A stretch of 64,000 nucleotides of DNA from Nitrospinota bacterium (GTDB lineage: Bacteria; Nitrospinota_A; UBA7883; JACRLM01), in assembly GCA_016208975.1 (NCBI GenBank), contig JACQXA010000004.1:2047501-2111500 (forward strand), in the 5' to 3' direction. The position numbers and the translations under genes were made by a program. Below the pieces are notes generated by a model that saw nothing but the letters and a program-made list of their open reading frames with translations, had not been told where the DNA came from and ran no database searches. Position 1 is the stretch's first letter; each line of letters begins with the position of its first letter. Positions 59,249 through 64,000 of the stretch are shown here, piece by piece.

Positions 59249-61213
59249 ATGACTGAACAACCGAAGTATGGGCCGGGGAATCCGCACCCGCTTTCCACAA
59301 TGAAGACGGAACTTGTGTGGGAAGGGAAGTATGACGAGTACGGAAACAAGCGGGAGGTGGATATTTCCGGCTCCGCCATGCCTATGCAGAGGATAGAGAC
59401 CATTGATGAGCCCAGGAGCAGGCTGGAATCCCAAGGGGAGCTTTTCAACGCCAAGAAAGCGCATACCGATGATTTTAGAAACCGGCTTATTTGGGGTGAT
59501 AACAAGCTGGTAATGGCTTCCCTCCTGAAAGAATTCAAGGGAAAGATTGACCTTATCTATATTGACCCTCCATTCGATGTTGGCGCTGATTTCACGATGG
59601 ATATTCCCATCGGCGATGAAAAAGAAACCATCGAGAAAGACCAGTCAACCCTTGAAATGGTTGCCTATCGTGATATGTGGGGGAAAGGAACGGATTCTTA
59701 CCTACATATGATGTATGAGCGACTTTCTCTAATGAAGGCTCTACTAAGCGAGAAAGGCAGTATTTACATCCATATAGATTATAGAGTAGCAAGTTTTATT
59801 CGCCTCATAATGGATGAGTTGTTCACTAAGGATAATTTTCAGAACCAAATTATGTGGTGCTATAAAGAGAGAGAAAGAGTTCTGGATAAATACAATCCAA
59901 AGCATGACGTAATTCTTTTTTACTCAAGAACAGATTCTAAGCTAAGGCCATTCAATTGGAAGTTTGCAGCTGAAGAATATTCTGAGATAACTAGAAAGAA
60001 ATTTAAGTATCAAGATGAAACGGGATGGTACCAAATTCGTGGTAAGAACAGAAAAGATAGTCCAGTGCAGGCCGCAGATGGACTTACACCGGAGCATGAA
60101 GCGAAATACCCAGGTTTAACCTTTAGAGATTACTTGCACGACAGAGAAGGGGTTCCCCCACGTGATTGGTGGACGATTGGAATTATTAATAAGGCGGCTG
60201 ATGAAAGATTGGGATATAGCACTCAAAAACCAGAAGAATTGATTGAGAGGATAATTCAGGTATCCTCCAACGAAGGCGATCTTGTTGCTGATTTCTTCTG
60301 TGGATCAGGGACAACTGGCGCAGTCGCAGAGAAGCTGGGGCGGCGCTGGATAATGAGCGACTTGGGGCGGTTTGCCATCCACACTTCCCGCAAGAGGATG
60401 ATAGAAATACAGCGGGACGCTCATGTGAGCGATAAACCTTATCGAGCCTTCGACGTTTACAACCTTGGACGGTACGAACGTCAATGGTGGCAAAAAGAGC
60501 GGCTCAACGGGGCGGATGAAGAGCATCGGCGGGTGGTGCTTGAATTCTTCAAAGCCGAAGTATTGACCAAGACACCATCACCTCTTATTCATGGAAAAAA
60601 GTCTGGCGATTTTTGCCACGTTGACGGGATAGACAGTATCTTTACCCGTGAAGAGGCCAAGGAAGTTGCCAAGGCCGTTCAACAGGCTGGCGGGAAAGAG
60701 TGCTATTGCCTGGCATGGGAATTTGAAATGGACTTGCGGCTTGCCACCGCCGCGCTGGAAAAGGAGTTTGGCGTAAAGCTTAAACTAATCCCCATCCCGC
60801 GCGAGATAATGGAGAAGAACCGAAAGGAGCCGCCACCATTCCTTGAAATGGCCGTGCTGGAAGCCGAACCAGTTTATAAAGGCGATGGCAAAGAAAGAAC
60901 TGTGGACATCAAGATCACCAAGTTCATGCCCTCTTTGCAGGAAGTGCCCAGCAAGGAACTGGAAGCCCTGAAAGAACGGGCTATAAAAAGCGGAATAGAT
61001 TTTATAGATTTCTGGGCGGTGGATTTTGCATGGGAGCCGGGCAAGCCGTTCAACCACCATTGGCAGGATTACCGCACACGAAAAGACCGGAGCCTTAAGA
61101 CCGTGAGCGACGCTACCCATAAATACGAAACGAAAGGCAAATACACCGCCTGCGTGAAAGTGGTGGATACTTTTGGGTGTGACACCAGCGTTACGGTGGA
61201 AATAACTATATGA
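59249..61213 (+). CDS. mod: Type III restriction-modification DNA methyltransferase (Mod)
   Basis: A 654-aa adenine-N6 methyltransferase. Motif IV is DPPF (residues 106-109) and motif I FCGSGTTG (350-357) comes later, the beta-class order of type III Mod enzymes; the stretch between holds the target-recognition region (200-320). The last 50 residues (KYETKGKYTACVKVVDTFGCD) have a PKD/Ig-like look found in several such Mods. ATG after GGGA; an in-frame TTG five codons upstream is possible. Res follows, but an NYN gene is inserted between them. Confidence 0.92.
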   Translation: MTEQPKYGPGNPHPLSTMKTELVWEGKYDEYGNKREVDISGSAMPMQRIETIDEPRSRLESQGELFNAKKAHTDDFRNRLIWGDNKLVMASLLKEFKGKIDLIYIDPPFDVGADFTMDIPIGDEKETIEKDQSTLEMVAYRDMWGKGTDSYLHMMYERLSLMKALLSEKGSIYIHIDYRVASFIRLIMDELFTKDNFQNQIMWCYKERERVLDKYNPKHDVILFYSRTDSKLRPFNWKFAAEEYSEITRKKFKYQDETGWYQIRGKNRKDSPVQAADGLTPEHEAKYPGLTFRDYLHDREGVPPRDWWTIGIINKAADERLGYSTQKPEELIERIIQVSSNEGDLVADFFCGSGTTGAVAEKLGRRWIMSDLGRFAIHTSRKRMIEIQRDAHVSDKPYRAFDVYNLGRYERQWWQKERLNGADEEHRRVVLEFFKAEVLTKTPSPLIHGKKSGDFCHVDGIDSIFTREEAKEVAKAVQQAGGKECYCLAWEFEMDLRLATAALEKEFGVKLKLIPIPREIMEKNRKEPPPFLEMAVLEAEPVYKGDGKERTVDIKITKFMPSLQEVPSKELEALKERAIKSGIDFIDFWAVDFAWEPGKPFNHHWQDYRTRKDRSLKTVSDATHKYETKGKYTACVKVVDTFGCDTSVTVEITI

Positions 61214-61322
61214 AAATGCAATGGTTATTGATATTATGCTAACAATTATTGAATGGGAAAGCGCATTCTCATATAATAAACGCAGGGAAGAGGATCAATA
61301 TCCCATAAAAAGCGCAATTGCT

Positions 61323-61381
61323 CCCCGTTCGACTTGTTTGAAGGCTGAAAGGCTGGATAACCTCGGACGGGGTTATTTTTT
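61323..61381 (+). terminator. Hairpin with T-run between mod and the NYN gene
   Basis: CCCCGTTC (61323-61330) pairs with GGACGGGG (61365-61372), one G-T type mismatch, followed by TTATTTTTT. It ends only 10 nt before the ATG of the NYN gene, so it acts as a partial terminator or attenuator separating mod from NYN-res expression. Confidence 0.6.
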
Positions 61382-61390
61382 GGGGCCCCT

Positions 61391-61969
61391 ATGGTAACTG
61401 AACCTACAGTTAAACGGGCAATCGTATTCTTCGATGGGCAAAACCTTTATCACTCCGCCAGAGAAGCATTCAACCGTTCTTATCCAGACTTCGATCCTTT
61501 GAAGCTCGCAAAGAAGATTTGCGAGATGAAAGGATGGCAACTGCATCAGGTTCGTTTCTATACAGGCATTCCCGATGAACAGGATAATGCCCATTGGCAT
61601 CATTTCTGGATGGCAAAACTTGCCAGCATGGGCAAGCGAAGGATTTTTACTTTTTCAAGGCCGATCAGGAACGGCAAGGAAAAAGGAATTGATATACGGA
61701 TCGCCCTTGATATGGTGCGGCTTGCCAGGCATGGCAATTATGACGTGGGAGTTGTATTCAGCCAGGATCAGGATTTGACGGAAGCCGTTCAGGAAATAAA
61801 AGAACAGGCGTTCATTTCCGACAAGTGGATAAAAATCGCTTCCGCGTTTCCAGATAGTTCTGTTTCCAAAAATAAAAGAGGAATTAACGGGACAGATTGG
61901 ATACGTATTGATTCCGCCCTTTATACATCGTGCCTTGATCCCAACGATTACAGAAAGCCGGGAGTATAG
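61391..61969 (+). CDS. NYN-domain (PIN-like) nuclease inside the type III RM locus
   Basis: A 192-aa single-domain protein of the NYN/DUF88 (LabA-like) family. Acidic and polar active-site residues are present: IVFFDGQNLYHS (D15, N18), GIDIRIALDMVRLA and VVFSQDQDLTEAV. Members are metal-dependent RNases. The gene ends directly before the res ATG (stop and start adjacent), with GGAG inside its last codons, so the two are translated together. It lacks the cold-shock domain of the other NYN protein in this window. A role in defence is inferred from position. Confidence 0.85.
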   Translation: MVTEPTVKRAIVFFDGQNLYHSAREAFNRSYPDFDPLKLAKKICEMKGWQLHQVRFYTGIPDEQDNAHWHHFWMAKLASMGKRRIFTFSRPIRNGKEKGIDIRIALDMVRLARHGNYDVGVVFSQDQDLTEAVQEIKEQAFISDKWIKIASAFPDSSVSKNKRGINGTDWIRIDSALYTSCLDPNDYRKPGV

Positions 61970-64000
61970 ATGAGCGAAATAATAATCAACAAGTCGGCGC
62001 TGGCTCCGCTTTATAAATCATGGGAAGAGCCGAATGCTCATAGGGTGCGGTCTAAAGATAAGGACGCCCCGGCGGAAATAGCCAAAGGACGGAGGCCATC
62101 ATCCATTGTTATCGCTCATAACCTTAGAGCGATGATCAAGGAGTGGCGGGAAAATGGATATTTTGGCGCAAGCGATACCACCCGGCATCTTTTGAACCAC
62201 TGGTTTGGCAGAAGCCATATCCGCTCCACTCCCGCTGGGGAGGAATTTGAGTTTCGTTATTACTTCTGTCAGCGTGAGGCGATTGAAACGCTGATCTATC
62301 TCAAGGAAGTCAGGAAACTTGAATATCTTTCCCAGCTTTATGACGAATTTGGCGGCGAGAACAGGGAAATTGCCGCATTAGGTATTACCGAAGAAGAAGA
62401 CGCATGGAGCCGATATGCCTTCAAACTAGCCACAGGTTCGGGCAAAACGAAAGTAATGAGCCTTGCTATCGTATGGAGTTATTTTCATGCCTTGCGTGAA
62501 TCTGATTCACCAATGGCGAAGCATTTTGTTGTGATAGCCCCGAACATCACTGTTTTTGAGCGGCTGAAGGAAGACTTTGGCAACGGGAAAATATTTGATG
62601 AAGATCCACTTATCCCTGTCGAATGGAAGGGAGACTGGAACCTTTCAACCGTTTTACAGGATGAGGCGGGGCAATCCGTAACAGGAGGGACGCTTTATCT
62701 CACCAATATTCACCGCCTTTACGACTTGGAAAAGCGAAAGAAAAAGCAGGAAGATGAAATGTATTCATGGGCCGGACCTCACGTCTCGAAGGCAAAGGCG
62801 CTGGATACCGGAGCCTTGTTGCGTGACAGGATAACCAGCCATCGTAATGTGATGGTGCTAAATGACGAAGCTCACCATGTATGGGATCCAGATTCGGCTT
62901 GGAATGAAGCAATTAAATACATACATGAGACAGTTAGGAAAAAGACGGGCGGAGGAATAGTCTCCCAACTTGATTTCAGCGCAACGCCAAAAGATAACAA
63001 GGGGAATATTTTTAAGCATGTCGTTTGCGATGCGCCGCTGGGCGAAGCGGTTGACGGTGGGATTGTAAAAACCCCTGTTATCGGCAGAGGAGGAGAATTA
63101 AAAGAAGTCGCCAATGACAGCGCGGCTTATAAATTCGAGCATCATTTGCGAATTGGTTATGAACGGTGGCTTAAAAGCTGTGAGGAGTGGCAACCTAGTG
63201 GCAAGAAACCACTGATGTTCGTGATGTGTGATGATACGAAAGCCGCTGATGAAATCGCCCAACGCTTGAACAGTGATGTTATTTTCAAAGATTTGAACGG
63301 TCTCGCAATAAACCTGCATACCAATCTCAAAGGAAAGATCAAGAACGTTGGCAAGGGGGCCACAAAGCATCAAGTGTTTGAGGAGAGTGAAAAGGAAATC
63401 AGCGATGAGGATTTGAAAGAACTCCGCAAATTGAGCCGGGAGCTGGATTCAAATACCAGCCCTTATAAGTGCATTGTTTCAGTCCTTATGCTTCGAGAAG
63501 GTTGGGACGTGAGAAACGTAACAACAATAATTCCATTGCGCCCTTATAGTTCAAAGGCAAATATTTTGCCAGAACAAACGCTTGGGCGCGGTTTGCGGCG
63601 AATGACCCCACCAGGGCAGGCAGAAGAACTTGTGACGATTGTGGAACATCCCGCCTTCGCTAGCCTGTATCAGCAGGAATTGGCTCAAGAAGGTGTTTTG
63701 GTGGATGTAGTGGATGTTGATGACGTGCCGCAAACTACAATTTCCATTTTCCCGGACGCGGGCAATAAAGATTTAAAAGCGTTGGACATCAAGATTCCAG
63801 TTCTTGCCGCCGCCCATAGACCCGTTCCCAAGATTGAGAATCTTTCTATCGAAGACATTAAAAAGAAGTTTGCGGGATTATCCAAACTTCCATTGGGGCG
63901 CAAGGGTAAGACCGAGATTGAGTATGAGGGCAGGGCGCTTTTCACTAATGAAGTTGTGGAAAGAATGAAAGTGAATATTCAGCTTTTGGAAAGCGGCCCC
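61970..64000 (+). CDS. res: Type III restriction enzyme, Res subunit (partial, C-terminus beyond window)
   Basis: The 677 codons seen encode a superfamily 2 helicase: Walker A ATGSGKT (156-160 GSGKT), DEAH box NDEAHHVW (299-302), motif III FSATP (337-339), and motif VI QTLGRGLRRM near 525. The nuclease (PD-D/ExK) domain expected at the C-terminus lies outside the window. With Mod it forms the ATP-dependent type III complex that cleaves after finding two unmodified inverted sites. ATG directly follows the NYN stop with GGAG 5 nt upstream. Confidence 0.93.
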   Translation, partial: MSEIIINKSALAPLYKSWEEPNAHRVRSKDKDAPAEIAKGRRPSSIVIAHNLRAMIKEWRENGYFGASDTTRHLLNHWFGRSHIRSTPAGEEFEFRYYFCQREAIETLIYLKEVRKLEYLSQLYDEFGGENREIAALGITEEEDAWSRYAFKLATGSGKTKVMSLAIVWSYFHALRESDSPMAKHFVVIAPNITVFERLKEDFGNGKIFDEDPLIPVEWKGDWNLSTVLQDEAGQSVTGGTLYLTNIHRLYDLEKRKKKQEDEMYSWAGPHVSKAKALDTGALLRDRITSHRNVMVLNDEAHHVWDPDSAWNEAIKYIHETVRKKTGGGIVSQLDFSATPKDNKGNIFKHVVCDAPLGEAVDGGIVKTPVIGRGGELKEVANDSAAYKFEHHLRIGYERWLKSCEEWQPSGKKPLMFVMCDDTKAADEIAQRLNSDVIFKDLNGLAINLHTNLKGKIKNVGKGATKHQVFEESEKEISDEDLKELRKLSRELDSNTSPYKCIVSVLMLREGWDVRNVTTIIPLRPYSSKANILPEQTLGRGLRRMTPPGQAEELVTIVEHPAFASLYQQELAQEGVLVDVVDVDDVPQTTISIFPDAGNKDLKALDIKIPVLAAAHRPVPKIENLSIEDIKKKFAGLSKLPLGRKGKTEIEYEGRALFTNEVVERMKVNIQLLESGP

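Larger units (their letters stand above)
54116..64000 (+). mobile_element. Integrative genomic island (left part; right end beyond window)
   Basis: The left boundary is the tRNA-Arg 3' half copy. Inside are a tyrosine integrase next to the boundary, an excisionase-like HTH, a filamentous-phage-like replication gene, and a cargo of AlbA_2 protein plus a type III restriction-modification locus with an NYN gene. Base composition drops visibly (many AT-rich codons) relative to the cytochrome cluster on the left. An intact tRNA-Arg is expected at the other end. Confidence 0.8.

Noticed and set aside
1-64000. CRISPR array
   Set aside because: No regularly spaced direct repeats of 24-40 bp were found on either strand; the repeated units seen are irregular palindromes.

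Overview
The window comes from a Gram-negative (diderm) bacterium of moderately high G+C. It has an OmpA-type porin, several Tat or Sec secreted periplasmic proteins, many c-type cytochromes, two NtrC-type sigma-54 activators and GlnE. A ferredoxin-dependent 2-oxoacid oxidoreductase (korAB) beside ADP-forming succinyl-CoA synthetase (sucCD), together with a molybdopterin-type oxidoreductase and its pentaheme cytochrome, suggests an anaerobic or microaerobic respiratory organism of the Nitrospinota / former Deltaproteobacteria kind. The sequence alone does not settle the phylum. No rRNA is present; there is one complete tRNA (Pro-CGG) and one partial tRNA copy (Arg-CCT) that works as an attachment site.

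Layout. 1-2.4 kb: an ActAB/QrcAB-like respiratory pair on the minus strand, cut by the window edge. 2.5-4.8 kb: three overlapping genes for exported proteins (SH3 domain, M48 peptidase, acetolactate decarboxylase). 4.8-7.6 kb: small genes (DUF1858, rpmB, GNAT), then a region of dispersed palindromic repeats holding an IS630 remnant and a Tat-exported HxH-repeat protein. 7.6-15.9 kb: uvrC, a TPR-like membrane protein behind a good sigma-54 promoter, a rhodanese-MBL fusion, an MDR dehydrogenase, a CHASE2 cyclase and a MazG-like protein. 15.9-25 kb: a minus-strand housekeeping run ntrC-like, glnE, dprA, topA, trmFO. 25-32.3 kb: purM, a TlpA thioredoxin, and the energy module sucC-sucD-korA-korB-ndk. 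32.4-33.3 kb: tRNA-Pro followed by a broken integrase, the scar of an old integrative element. 33.3-47.2 kb: DUF3187, an ABC-2 permease, an ECF sigma factor with its zinc anti-sigma factor, a second NtrC-type regulator, a NYN nuclease with a cold-shock domain, DUF2851, a NifU-like scaffold, def, queF, thpR, lepB, pabB and pabC.

47.4-54.1 kb is a second electron-transfer neighbourhood: an OmpA porin, a nonaheme membrane-anchored cytochrome, a small protein, a hexaheme cytochrome that joins an ActA-like pentaheme domain to a monoheme domain, a cytochrome c'-like protein with a Met/His-rich N-terminus, and an orphan PAS histidine kinase. The pentaheme part is visibly homologous to the cytochrome at 1831-2397, so the two clusters probably serve related quinol-cytochrome chemistry.

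From 54,116 to the right edge the window is a genomic island of lower G+C. Its left end is a 3' half copy of tRNA-Arg(CCT) on the minus strand, followed by a repeat cluster, a tyrosine integrase, an excisionase-like HTH protein and a filamentous-phage-like (gene II/X) replication protein. The cargo has its own consensus promoter and reads: 57-aa protein, AlbA_2/Schlafen-like protein, type III DNA methyltransferase (mod), a hairpin with T-run, a NYN-domain nuclease, then the type III restriction helicase (res), which runs off the edge. A NYN nuclease gene abutting res inside a type III restriction-modification locus is the best candidate here for an undescribed defence variant.
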